Part shown: piece after piece, positions 54,280-62,664 of the stretch
How positions within the stretch are numbered: the first letter of the stretch is position 1
Layout: each line of letters begins with the position of its first letter
NCBI RefSeq assembly: GCF_014647375.1
Contig: NZ_BMPB01000008.1
Span: forward strand, 310,001-374,000
Origin: Parabacteroides faecis
Lineage (GTDB): Bacteria; Bacteroidota; Bacteroidia; Bacteroidales; Tannerellaceae
Direction: 5' to 3'
Length of the DNA: 64,000 nucleotides
The notes under the pieces: generated by a model
The model's database searches: none
What the model saw: the letters and a program-made list of their open reading frames with translations, nothing else
What the model was told of the DNA's origin: nothing
Position numbers and translations under genes: made by a program

Positions 54280-56253
54280 TTAATGTATTTGTTTTATGCT
54301 ATTTAATATTTTATGAAAGATTTCAGTATTGGGATAAATTCCACAGAAATGTGAAGCTCCGGGACCATAGGCGAAAACAGGAACCATTATCGGTGTATGA
54401 TCATCAGTCATATAACGAGCTGTAATATGTCCAGACTCACGATCTCCATCAACCAAAGTCAGCCCACCGGTCTCATGGTCGGCTGTCACAATAACCAACG
54501 TTTCTCCATTACTGTCGGCAAATTTCATTGCTTCAGCTACTGCTTTATCAAAACTAAGTGTCTCCATAACAGAGCCAGGTAAAGAATTGGCGTGCCCGGC
54601 ATAATCAACTTTAGCACCTTCCACCATCAGAAAAAAACCTTTTTCATTCGTTTCTTTCAGTTTATCAATAGCAGCATGAGTTGCATCCGCAAGCAATGAT
54701 AGCGACTCCTCGGTTGTAGCCTGCCCCATCCGTTCATCTATACAGATAACCTTTCCTTTGAGCTCGTTAATATCATCTATAGTAGTCGTTATATTATATT
54801 GAGGTCTCAACTCTTCAACCAAATTACGGCTATCTTTCCTTTTGGTAAGTACATTCATTCCACTGCCGTTCAATAAAGTCAGAGTACCTTTCAGAAGCCA
54901 ATCGGTTATTTCATCCGTATTGTCACGCTCCGTTGCATGACCGTAAAAAGCAGCAGGGGTTGCATCTGCAATATTGCCTAATGTAACGACTCCACAGGCA
55001 AATCCGTCAGAAGCCAATACCTCCGACAGAGAAGGATATACCTCACCATCTTCACTCATGCTGATATAACGGTTACAATTAGATTGTCCTGTAGCAATCG
55101 AACTTCCGGCACCCGCCGAATCTGTGGTGTACTGGTCTTTCGCATTGGTCTGCTGTAACCCTACATATTTACATTGCAGAAAAGAAAGACCTTTATTTAC
55201 CGTCTGGGCAGCACAAATCTGAGCCAGTCCCATTCCATCACCAATCAAAAGGATCACATTTTTAATCGGTTTTTCAGTACCGTCATTCAGGTAAGTCGGC
55301 GTGTAAATTTCCACTGGCTTTGTCAGCATCCTGTTCTTTTTACCGAAGCCCCGGAAACCGGCAGTGGTTTTATCCAGCCTGTCGGTTCGGGTAACTTCTT
55401 CACTTAAATTGAGCGTATCAGAAATAATCGAGAAATTCTTACTTTCAAAATTGTGAAAGAAATCGGAGCAAGCTTCCGGTTTATCCGTATTAATGATATC
55501 CACTCCCATATTATGGAATGTATTCCACGCTGTGATACCATCCGGAGCTCCCCAAAAACGAATCGGTTTTCCCAAGGCATGAACCTTTTCTATCACGTTT
55601 GCAACCAGTTTCTTTTCCGGAGCAATCATGGCTCCTTTTCCATTCCATACAGAATAGCGACCGAAAGCATCGCTGATTATCCCGACTCGTTCCAATTGTT
55701 CCGGGGTATAGTCAACGCCGATTTGTCCATCGAAATAGATATAAGACGGATATTTGGAAAAATCAGACGGAGACGGACAGTTTCCGGTAATTACAATACG
55801 AACTGCTGCCGGATTAACAGCCGGATCAAAAACTTCCGGATATTTATTCAACTTGGAAACTAGACAATCGAGAGTCGGTTTTTCCGGTGTTTTGAGTTCA
55901 ATCAGTAATTGCAGTCTATTATCGGAGTTTTTCCAGGGACGTCCGTTATTTCGTTTATATAAAGAGAGTATAGGCTCTATATATAATTCATCCAGTGTAG
56001 ATGCCGTACCCAATTCTTCCGGATCATGTGCAACCAGAAGTTCTCCGGTTTCCTCTACTGCGTACACATCCGCTTCGATTGAGTACAACTGCTGCGAATA
56101 GGCCTGATAAAAAGGAACCCGCTGACGGTAATCATTATGAGAATGAATCAGGACAGCCTGTTGTGCTGATAAATTTCCGAGTGGAAAAACAGTCAAAAAG
56201 CCAGCGATTAAAAGCGAGTTAAAAACAGAAAAGCGTCTTTTATTTATTTCCAT
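54280..56253 (-). CDS. Phosphodiesterase (PI-PLC/GDPD-like) fused to alkaline phosphatase
   Basis: A 657-aa exported two-enzyme protein. After a signal peptide (SLLIAGFLTVFPLGNLSAQQ), residues about 35-270 form a PLC/GDPD-like barrel: LIHSHNDYRQRVPF, SIEADVYAVEETGELLVAHD, LQLLIELKTPEK. Residues about 330-657 are an alkaline phosphatase: NVILLIGDGMGLAQI, the nucleophile Ser in TTDSAGAGSSIATG, and the metal block VTADHETGG. It could split a phosphodiester and then remove the exposed phosphate. The start at 56253 is preferred; an upstream ATG at 56298 lacks a signal-peptide context. It heads the SusCD operon and is divergent from a symporter gene. Confidence 0.88.
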   Translation of the reverse strand: MEINKRRFSVFNSLLIAGFLTVFPLGNLSAQQAVLIHSHNDYRQRVPFYQAYSQQLYSIEADVYAVEETGELLVAHDPEELGTASTLDELYIEPILSLYKRNNGRPWKNSDNRLQLLIELKTPEKPTLDCLVSKLNKYPEVFDPAVNPAAVRIVITGNCPSPSDFSKYPSYIYFDGQIGVDYTPEQLERVGIISDAFGRYSVWNGKGAMIAPEKKLVANVIEKVHALGKPIRFWGAPDGITAWNTFHNMGVDIINTDKPEACSDFFHNFESKNFSIISDTLNLSEEVTRTDRLDKTTAGFRGFGKKNRMLTKPVEIYTPTYLNDGTEKPIKNVILLIGDGMGLAQICAAQTVNKGLSFLQCKYVGLQQTNAKDQYTTDSAGAGSSIATGQSNCNRYISMSEDGEVYPSLSEVLASDGFACGVVTLGNIADATPAAFYGHATERDNTDEITDWLLKGTLTLLNGSGMNVLTKRKDSRNLVEELRPQYNITTTIDDINELKGKVICIDERMGQATTEESLSLLADATHAAIDKLKETNEKGFFLMVEGAKVDYAGHANSLPGSVMETLSFDKAVAEAMKFADSNGETLVIVTADHETGGLTLVDGDRESGHITARYMTDDHTPIMVPVFAYGPGASHFCGIYPNTEIFHKILNSIKQIH

Positions 56254-56350
56254 TTTCTTTTTGTTTTTCTTTGTTTTTTTACGACCGCAAAGGAACAATG
56301 CGTATATTAAGAAGAAGTTTACATGATATTACATTTTTGTAAAATGTTGT

Positions 56351-56358
56351 TATCTTTG
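56351..56358 (+). promoter_or_regulatory. -7 element of the symporter gene
   Basis: TATCTTTG matches TAnnTTTG about 60 bp upstream of the symporter ATG. No TTTG lies at the usual spacing, so a regulator may be needed. The opposite strand between here and 56253 must carry the start of the divergent phosphatase-SusCD operon. Confidence 0.5.
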
Positions 56359-56416
56359 TCCCCGAACGTTCGACAGGGATTAAACTTCCCTGCTCTACTT
56401 AATTAAATACCGATTA

Positions 56417-57865
56417 ATGAATAGCTATATCATCCTCTCCATAATTGCCGTTTATTTTGGCATATTGTTGCTGATTGCCTGGATCACAGGTAGGAAAAGC
56501 ACAAGCAATGACGCGTTCTTCCTGGGCAACCGTAAATCACCGTGGTATATCGTTTCCATCGGGATGATCGGGACATCGCTTTCAGGCGTGACTTTCGTCT
56601 CGGTCCCGGGAATGGTACGGAGCATAGATATGACTTATATGCAAACGGTTTTCGGCTTTTTCTTCGGATATATATTAATAGCTAAAGTATTGTTGCCTCT
56701 CTATTATAAGCTACAACTGACATCGATCTACTCCTACCTCGGAGACCGTATCGGACGAAGAAGTTACAAAACAGGGGCTTCCTTCTTTCTGCTTTCAAAG
56801 ATCGTCGGGGCAGCAGCACGACTTTATCTGGTTGTCCTGATCTTGCAGCATTACGTATTCAGCACCTGGAATATTCCTTTTTGGGTAACCGTCATTATCA
56901 GTATTTTCCTGGTATGGCTATACACGTACCGAAGCGGCATAAAGACGATCATCTGGACAGATACACTCCAGGCTCTTTGCCTGGTCGCTATGCTGGTCGT
57001 TATTATATGGAAAGTAAAAGATGCCATGGAGCTAGATATGGGAGGCATGGTGCGGACATTGACAGAGAATCCCCATTTCCGTATTTTTGAATTCGATGAT
57101 TGGCACAGTACGCAACATTTCGTGAAACAGTTTTTCAGCGGAATCTTTATCACTATCGTCATGACCGGACTCGATCAGGATATGATGCAAAAGAACTTGT
57201 CCTGCAAAAGTCTGAAAGATGCACAAAAAAATATGTACACTTATGGTTTTGCCTTTACGCCGGTGAACTTCCTGTTCCTTGCCCTCGGTGTATTGTTACT
57301 AAGCCTTGCCTCACAAAAGAATATCGAATTGCCGGTATTAAATGACGATATCCTGCCGATGTTTTGTACTTCCGGCATATTGGGACATTCCATTCTGATC
57401 TTCTTTACGATCGGTATCATAGCGGCGGCTTTCAGCAGTGCCGATTCAGCATTGACGGCATTGACTACCTCTTTCTGTGTCGACATCCTCGGAGTGGAAA
57501 AGGAAGAAGCAACCAAGGCTAAGCGCACCCGCCTGATGAGCCATTTGCTCATCTCTGTCTTATTTGCCATAATTATCCTTATCTTTAAGGCCGTAAACAG
57601 CCGTAGTGTGATCGATGCCATCTATATGATTGCTTCCTATACTTACGGTCCTTTACTGGGATTATTTGTCTTTGGATTATTCACAAAAAAACATCCGCGT
57701 GACAAATATGTTCCTTATATATGTATCTTTTCACCGCTGATCTGCTTTGCAACGGATTATCTGGTGAAACAACATACAGGCTATGCCTTCGGTTATGAAA
57801 TGCTGATGCTGAACGGAGCGATCACATTCTTCGGATTATGGGCGGCCTCAGTCAAACACAAATAA
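56417..57865 (+). CDS. Sodium:solute symporter (SSS family)
   Basis: A 482-aa polytopic protein with about 13 hydrophobic segments and SSS motifs: AWITGRKSTSNDAFFLGNRK after the first TM segment, GMIGTSLSGVTFVSVPGM, and the late AAAFSSADSALTALTTSFCVDIL with the conserved Ser residues for sodium. It would take up a small polar product, sugar, inositol or amino acid. Divergent from the phosphatase-SusCD operon with a 163-bp shared intergenic region, so it may import what that system releases. Confidence 0.9.
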   Translation: MNSYIILSIIAVYFGILLLIAWITGRKSTSNDAFFLGNRKSPWYIVSIGMIGTSLSGVTFVSVPGMVRSIDMTYMQTVFGFFFGYILIAKVLLPLYYKLQLTSIYSYLGDRIGRRSYKTGASFFLLSKIVGAAARLYLVVLILQHYVFSTWNIPFWVTVIISIFLVWLYTYRSGIKTIIWTDTLQALCLVAMLVVIIWKVKDAMELDMGGMVRTLTENPHFRIFEFDDWHSTQHFVKQFFSGIFITIVMTGLDQDMMQKNLSCKSLKDAQKNMYTYGFAFTPVNFLFLALGVLLLSLASQKNIELPVLNDDILPMFCTSGILGHSILIFFTIGIIAAAFSSADSALTALTTSFCVDILGVEKEEATKAKRTRLMSHLLISVLFAIIILIFKAVNSRSVIDAIYMIASYTYGPLLGLFVFGLFTKKHPRDKYVPYICIFSPLICFATDYLVKQHTGYAFGYEMLMLNGAITFFGLWAASVKHK

Positions 57866-58000
57866 GAAAAACGAAATGGCTTATATCGCATAATCGCAAA
57901 TAAATTCATTTAATATTAATTAACAATCGTAAAAAACAATAAGCTATCTTGTTCACACGTTTTATATAACAAAAGATTTAAACTTTTAAATATTTAGATT

Positions 58001-58756
58001 ATGACACAAATAAAAATCTAGCAACTTTAAAGAATTCACCTATCACAACAGACTAGTCTATGTAAAAGGATACAACAATTCAGGTGATGGTAGTGACGGT
58101 TATTTTATATGGAGGAGAAAAGGGTATAAATTATCTTTTACCTAATCAATTTAATATTTTTGAAAACATAAGTGTTTCAAAAAATAGTGATTATACATAT
58201 GATCTATAATATGACTGGACAAAATGCACTTTGGTTCATTAAATGCGCCTAACAATATAAAAGCAGGCAATGTATTTCTCTATTGACAAATCATTTGTAA
58301 GTATTTATAATAATACTATAAATGTATCTGATCCAAATTGATAATACTTCAATAACAATTTTTTTATATATGGGAACAATAATGTTATGAGCGAAATAAA
58401 TGTAGGATATAATGTCTTTAATTATGCCAAACCGGGGAAAATATATGGCATAATGACAACTGTCAATATCACAAATAATATAATTGATTACTCTAACAAT
58501 AAAATAGTTTTTGTTAATGACTCAAATTCTCCAATCACAAAAATAAAATCTTCAATAAACGTAGATGAATTAATCAATATTAGAACGGATGCAACATCAG
58601 TAACATAAAAAACATTTATATATGACAAATAACGCAAATCGATCATTCACTCCAGAAAACGGGAGCAATGCGACTTTTATTAAAATTAATTATCACCTAA
58701 GCAGTGATATTTATGAGACTTATCAATTAATATCAGTCATAAAAAAATTATCATAA
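58001..58756 (+). pseudogene. Decayed right-handed beta-helix gene (pectate-lyase_3/tailspike-like)
   Basis: The 943-bp interval 57866..58808 has no intact gene. One frame (58023..58145) reads FTYHNRLVYVKGYNNSGDGS then DGYFIWRRKG, which resembles the start motif V-x-G-Y-x-x-x-G-D-G-G-G-G-x-F-x-W of pectate-lyase_3/tailspike-like beta-helix proteins. Further frames to about 58605 show repeated N-N-x-I coil motifs (IYNNTINVSDPN, TVNITNNIIDYSNNKIVF), broken by several stops and frame changes. A piece at 58622..58756 may be the former C-terminus. It is very AT-rich. Call by motif only; no catalytic residues can be assigned. Confidence 0.5.
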
Positions 58757-58808
58757 TACAACACAAACAGTTTATAATTACTCTTCCTATATTGAAATAT
58801 TATATCAT

Positions 58809-60551
58809 ATGAAATATTTATACAACAGTTTTATAATAATTAATCTACTCATAATCCTAACTTCATGTTTAAAAGAAGATAGTATAGATAAGCCTGAACC
58901 TCCTGAACCTACAAGTAAAATGGACTGGTGGGATGAAGCGAAGTTCGGTATGTTTATTCATTTCGGGGTATATTCCGTTCCTGCCGGTGAATTTGCAGGA
59001 ACAGATCTTGATGGAGTAGTCTATCCTACCGATTCACCTAAATTGTCAGGAGGTGTAGGTGCAGAGTGGATTATGTACACTGCTAAAATTCCAAGAGAAA
59101 CTTATAAATTATATGCAAAAGATTTCACTTGCCATAATTTTAATGCAAACCAAATAGCCGATTTAGCAAAATCTTGTGGAATGAATTATCTGGTTATTAC
59201 GTTAAAACATCATGATGGATTCGTCATGTATCCTACAAAATTAACAGACTGGAACATATCAAATAGTGGAGCAAAAGGATTGGATGTTATTAAAGAGATG
59301 CAGGAAGCATGCCTCAACAGAGGTTTAAAATTCGGTGTATATTTTTCACAAAATATTGATTGGATGACCAACGAATCGTATGGTTATGTTCCGGAAATAA
59401 AAGGCAGGTATAAAGAACACAAACAGTATGATGACTATACTGAAAATTTAATACGTGAATTTGTTACCAGATATCCATCCGTCGATTTAATATGGTGGGA
59501 TGGATATCTTGAAAATACAAATACCAATTCAGCCAACCGTTTTTTACAAGCAGCTGAAAGTATAAGGCCAGACATTATATTTAATGATAGGTTATATTCA
59601 AAACATGAAGGAGATTATATTACTCCTGAGATGTCTTTAAATTTATCTATTCAAAAATTCAAGCGATTTGAATTATGTACATCAATAAACGAAAAAAGCT
59701 GGGGATACAGTAAGTCTAAAAATCAAAACTCTTATATGACCAAAGAAGAAATCATCATCGACCTATTAAGATGTATCCAATACGGAGGCAATTTTCTTCT
59801 TAACATAGGTCCCAAAAACGATGGAAGTATACCTGTACAACAATCTGAACCTTTAGAAAAAGCGGGATACATAATTCAAAAGATAGGAGGAATACAAGGT
59901 GCAAAAAGTCTAAACCAAATATATGGACAACATAATTGTTTCTGTAGATATACTGTAAAAAGCAGTAATACAAAGTTGTATATAACAAAGATGCCTAATG
60001 TAAACAATTCAGAAATAAAAGTAACAGGGATCAAAAATTCCATTATCTCAATGGAAACCAATCATACAGCAAAAAAAGAAGGAGATGACGTTATTATAAG
60101 CGGTTTCAACGGAGAATTCGATACGGCATGCCTTCTGCTATCCGGAGAAATTGATTCTTACGACGCAGGAATAAATATCCCATGCAACGAAATAATATCA
60201 TCTTTATCGGCCTTTGCCAACGGAGAATTCGGCATAGAGACAGGGGATAACAATCAGTTTATGCTTACAAATTGGAAAGGAGAACTTTCCAATTCCATAG
60301 AATATTGTGTTAATTCAAAAGAAAACAGATCATATAATATATCCATTTATACAGCTGAAATGAGTGATTATGAAATATCAGTGGATATTGATGGAGAAAA
60401 ATACGACAGAACAATAAAAAGAGGATATCAACGCCATAAATCAAAAATAATGGAGAATTACAATTTAAATCAGGGAACTCATTGTATAAAATTGACAATA
60501 AAACCAAGCGAGGGGAAATGGGCTAATTTTTATGGGATAGAATTCGAATAA
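58809..60551 (+). CDS. GH29 alpha-L-fucosidase, lipoprotein
   Basis: A 580-aa protein with a lipoprotein signal (IINLLIILTSCLKED, Cys about 21) and a Pro-rich linker. The GH29 barrel begins with MDWWDEAKFGMFIHFGVYSVPAGE; YLVITLKHHDGFVMYPTK, and the nucleophile Asp in VDLIWWDGYLEN follow; the C-terminal 200 residues are beta-sandwich modules. It releases alpha-L-fucose from host or dietary glycans. Codon use is notably AT-rich compared with engB and the SusC operon, and it follows a decayed gene, suggesting acquisition by transfer. No acid/base residue assignment by eye. Confidence 0.92.
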   Translation: MKYLYNSFIIINLLIILTSCLKEDSIDKPEPPEPTSKMDWWDEAKFGMFIHFGVYSVPAGEFAGTDLDGVVYPTDSPKLSGGVGAEWIMYTAKIPRETYKLYAKDFTCHNFNANQIADLAKSCGMNYLVITLKHHDGFVMYPTKLTDWNISNSGAKGLDVIKEMQEACLNRGLKFGVYFSQNIDWMTNESYGYVPEIKGRYKEHKQYDDYTENLIREFVTRYPSVDLIWWDGYLENTNTNSANRFLQAAESIRPDIIFNDRLYSKHEGDYITPEMSLNLSIQKFKRFELCTSINEKSWGYSKSKNQNSYMTKEEIIIDLLRCIQYGGNFLLNIGPKNDGSIPVQQSEPLEKAGYIIQKIGGIQGAKSLNQIYGQHNCFCRYTVKSSNTKLYITKMPNVNNSEIKVTGIKNSIISMETNHTAKKEGDDVIISGFNGEFDTACLLLSGEIDSYDAGINIPCNEIISSLSAFANGEFGIETGDNNQFMLTNWKGELSNSIEYCVNSKENRSYNISIYTAEMSDYEISVDIDGEKYDRTIKRGYQRHKSKIMENYNLNQGTHCIKLTIKPSEGKWANFYGIEFE

Positions 60552-60593
60552 TCATATGATGGCAAAAACAGATATCCTCAAAATCCACCAAAG

Positions 60594-60622
60594 TTTGAAT
60601 TCTAAATATTTTTATACCTTTG
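60594..60622 (+). promoter_or_regulatory. Probable engB promoter
   Basis: TTTG at 60594..60597 and TACCTTTG at 60615..60622 are separated by 17 bp, slightly short. About 50 bp before the ATG. Confidence 0.5.
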
Positions 60623-60672
60623 TACATCATAAATTGTTTGTATTAAACACAAAACAATAAAAGCGTAAGAAT

Positions 60673-61275
60673 ATGGAAATCAAAAGTGCAGAATTTGTTA
60701 TCAGTAACACAGACGTAAAGAAATGCCCCGCAGGTAACTTTCCGGAGTATGCCTTTATCGGGCGAAGCAATGTTGGCAAATCCTCCCTTATCAATATGTT
60801 GACAGGCAAGAAAGGATTGGCTATGACTTCACAGAAGCCGGGAAAAACTTTGCTTATCAATCATTTTATAATCAACAACAACTGGTTTCTGGTCGACCTG
60901 CCAGGTTATGGTTTTGCCCAGCGCGGAAAAGAAGGCAGGGAGAATATCCAGCGGATCATCGAAGATTATATCCTGGAACGTGAACAACTCACAAACCTGT
61001 TTGTCTTGATCGACTGCCGCCATGAAGCACAAAAGATCGACCTGGAATTTATGGAATGGCTGGGTGAAAACGGCATCCCTTTCTCTATCATCTTCACAAA
61101 GATCGACAAGATCAGCAAAGGACGCTTACAGGAAAATCTGAAAGCTTATCAGGAAAAGTTACTTGAAACATGGGAAGAACTCCCTCCGATGCTTTTCTCT
61201 TCTTCCGAGAAAAAAGAAGGACGGGACGAAATACTTAACTACATAGATACAATAAATAAAAGTTTGAAAGGTTAG
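60673..61275 (+). CDS. engB: Ribosome biogenesis GTPase EngB/YsxC
   Basis: A 200-aa small GTPase: G1 [15 protein letters not shown] (about 28-42), G2 [12 protein letters not shown]3 [10 protein letters not shown]4 IFTKIDKI, G5 SSSEKKEG. It is needed for 50S subunit maturation. Stand-alone gene after the AT-rich fucosidase region, where base composition returns to that of the housekeeping genes. A 9-bp stem at 61328..61336/61343..61351 lies 53 bp downstream, without a T-tract. Confidence 0.97.
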   Translation: MEIKSAEFVISNTDVKKCPAGNFPEYAFIGRSNVGKSSLINMLTGKKGLAMTSQKPGKTLLINHFIINNNWFLVDLPGYGFAQRGKEGRENIQRIIEDYILEREQLTNLFVLIDCRHEAQKIDLEFMEWLGENGIPFSIIFTKIDKISKGRLQENLKAYQEKLLETWEELPPMLFSSSEKKEGRDEILNYIDTINKSLKG

Positions 61276-61480
61276 ATCATCCGGGAGCGACATGGCTCTG
61301 GTTACATGGATATCGCCACAGTTATACCGGAGCGGAATGCTCTCCGCTCCGTAAGGTCACGCTTCACCAAGTATAATTGCCGTGTGACCGCAGCCTCCTG
61401 AAAGAAAAAAGTTTATTTCATTGTCTTTATTAAAAAAATAAATACATTTGTACTTTATCAAAACCGGAAGGAGTAAATAT

Positions 61481-61783
61481 ATGAAAGCAATGGAATTACA
61501 GGGTGAACGCCTGGAACTGTTCAACGAAATTATCAACCTTGACACAGAAAGTATCGAGAGAGTAAAAAAGTATGTCAAGCGGATTGCATCCAACAAATCT
61601 AAAATATCCCGTAGGGTAACTGTTGACGATATCGACTTCGTTACCGATGAAGAAATAGAAAGTGCCATGCACCCGTTATCCCATGAAGAAAAGATGGAAA
61701 GTCTTAGGTTGGCAGAGGAAGATTCGGTCTATTACACACAAGATGAAATGCGAAAAGCTGTCACTTCATGGAGGAATCTTTAG
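61481..61783 (+). CDS. Antitoxin of a RelE/ParE-type pair
   Basis: A 100-aa charged, helical protein. ERLELFNEIINLDTESIERV near the start resembles the antitoxin at 314..565. The C-terminal part (LSHEEKMESLRLAEEDSVYY) is acidic. I start it at 61481, where GGAAGGAG lies eight bases upstream; an ATG at 61448 is less likely because it overlaps the -7 element (TACATTTG, 61443..61450; with ATTG at 61420..61423, 19-bp spacer). It overlaps the toxin by 16 bp. Confidence 0.7.
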   Translation: MKAMELQGERLELFNEIINLDTESIERVKKYVKRIASNKSKISRRVTVDDIDFVTDEEIESAMHPLSHEEKMESLRLAEEDSVYYTQDEMRKAVTSWRNL

Positions 61784-62091
61784 TTATTGCATGGAAACGC
61801 ACAGCAAGAAAACAAGCTCGAACAATTTATGCCTGGTACAAAAAAGAAATGGGACTTAGAGCTGCAGATAAATTCATTAATGGGATTTTAGAAACCGTAG
61901 ACTTGCTGGCATTAAATCCCAATATGGGATCTTATGAACCGGAAACCGAAACATGTAAAAGAAATTATCGTTCCTTTGTCGAACATAGAAACCATAAAAT
62001 CCTTTACTATGTAGAAAAAAAGACAATCTACATTGTTAGCATTTGGCCTAACAGCCAGAATCCAGAAAGCTTTATCAAACAACTAAAATAA
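61768..62091 (+). CDS. RelE/ParE-family toxin
   Basis: A 107-aa toxin-fold protein: IAWKRTARKQARTIYAWYKK helical N-terminus, ETVDLLALNPNMGSYEPE, and the closing strands RSFVEHRNHKILYYVEKKTIYIVSIW. The pattern VDLL-x2-NP-x-MG is shared with the toxin at 3..323. Likely an mRNA interferase or gyrase poison neutralised by the upstream protein. A hairpin terminator follows. Confidence 0.8.
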   Translation: MEESLVIAWKRTARKQARTIYAWYKKEMGLRAADKFINGILETVDLLALNPNMGSYEPETETCKRNYRSFVEHRNHKILYYVEKKTIYIVSIWPNSQNPESFIKQLK

Positions 62092-62096
62092 ACAAC

Positions 62097-62122
62097 AAAG
62101 GAAAGCCCGGCAGCTTTCCTTT
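62097..62122. terminator. Shared terminator between the toxin and HIT genes
   Basis: A 10-bp stem AAAGGAAAGC (62097..62106) with 62113..62122, loop of 6, then TTGTTTTTATTTTT. It lies between two convergent genes and could serve both. Confidence 0.75.
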
Positions 62123-62133
62123 TGTTTTTATTT

Positions 62134-62565
62134 TTATCCCAACGCTTCCTTTAACTTCGCAATCATACCTTCATACTCCTTATCCGACAAATAAACCTTC
62201 TGCGGATTCATAGTGAACGTACCTCCGAAGTCAGGGCCGTCCTCATATTTGGGAGCCAGATGGAAATGAAGATGTGAAAGTTTATCGGAATAAGCACCGT
62301 AATTTATTTTTTGCGGATTGAATACCTTCTGCATGGCACGTGTTACCTTTACCACATCTGCCATAAACGCATTTCTTTCCTCATCGCTCAACATATTCAG
62401 ATCATGCACATGGTCCTTATAAGAAACCAGGCAACGCCCATAATATGTTTGTTCCTTGAAAAGAAACAGTCTGGATACGGATAAAGGAGCTATTTCGATC
62501 ATCAGATCGTGTAATGTCTGATTGTTCGTGCAATACAAACAATCCTTAGGATCACTTAAATTCAT
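62134..62565 (-). CDS. HIT-family nucleotide hydrolase
   Basis: A 143-aa histidine-triad protein. The triad H-x-H-x-H is in DKLSHLHFHLAPKYEDGP near residues 95-112, and CLYCTNNQTLHDLM at the N-terminus is an aprataxin/HIT-like Cys pair. HIT enzymes hydrolyse AMP-linked or dinucleoside polyphosphate substrates. Single gene, convergent with the toxin-antitoxin pair. Confidence 0.88.
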   Translation of the reverse strand: MNLSDPKDCLYCTNNQTLHDLMIEIAPLSVSRLFLFKEQTYYGRCLVSYKDHVHDLNMLSDEERNAFMADVVKVTRAMQKVFNPQKINYGAYSDKLSHLHFHLAPKYEDGPDFGGTFTMNPQKVYLSDKEYEGMIAKLKEALG

Positions 62566-62603
62566 GTTATATAGATTTATTAAATTGACGCTAAAGTAAA
62601 CAT

Positions 62604-62640
62604 AAAGCCCGGTAAAAGCAAGGAACTTCTACCGGGCTTT
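62604..62640 (-). terminator. Terminator of the TonB-dependent receptor gene
   Basis: Stem AAAGCCCGGTA (62604..62614) with 62630..62640 and a 15-nt loop, 25 bp after the receptor stop. Confidence 0.75.
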
Positions 62641-62664
62641 CCCGAATATTTTTATATCAGCCTA

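Noticed and set aside
58387-58608. Stand-alone 73-codon gene
   Set aside because: The same frame carries coil motifs upstream of its ATG interrupted by stops, so it is better read as a fragment of the decayed beta-helix gene.
61328-61391. Possible small RNA between engB and the toxin-antitoxin pair
   Set aside because: A 9-bp stem and a loose GGTCAC/GTGACC pairing are present, but there is no promoter or T-tract to define a transcript.
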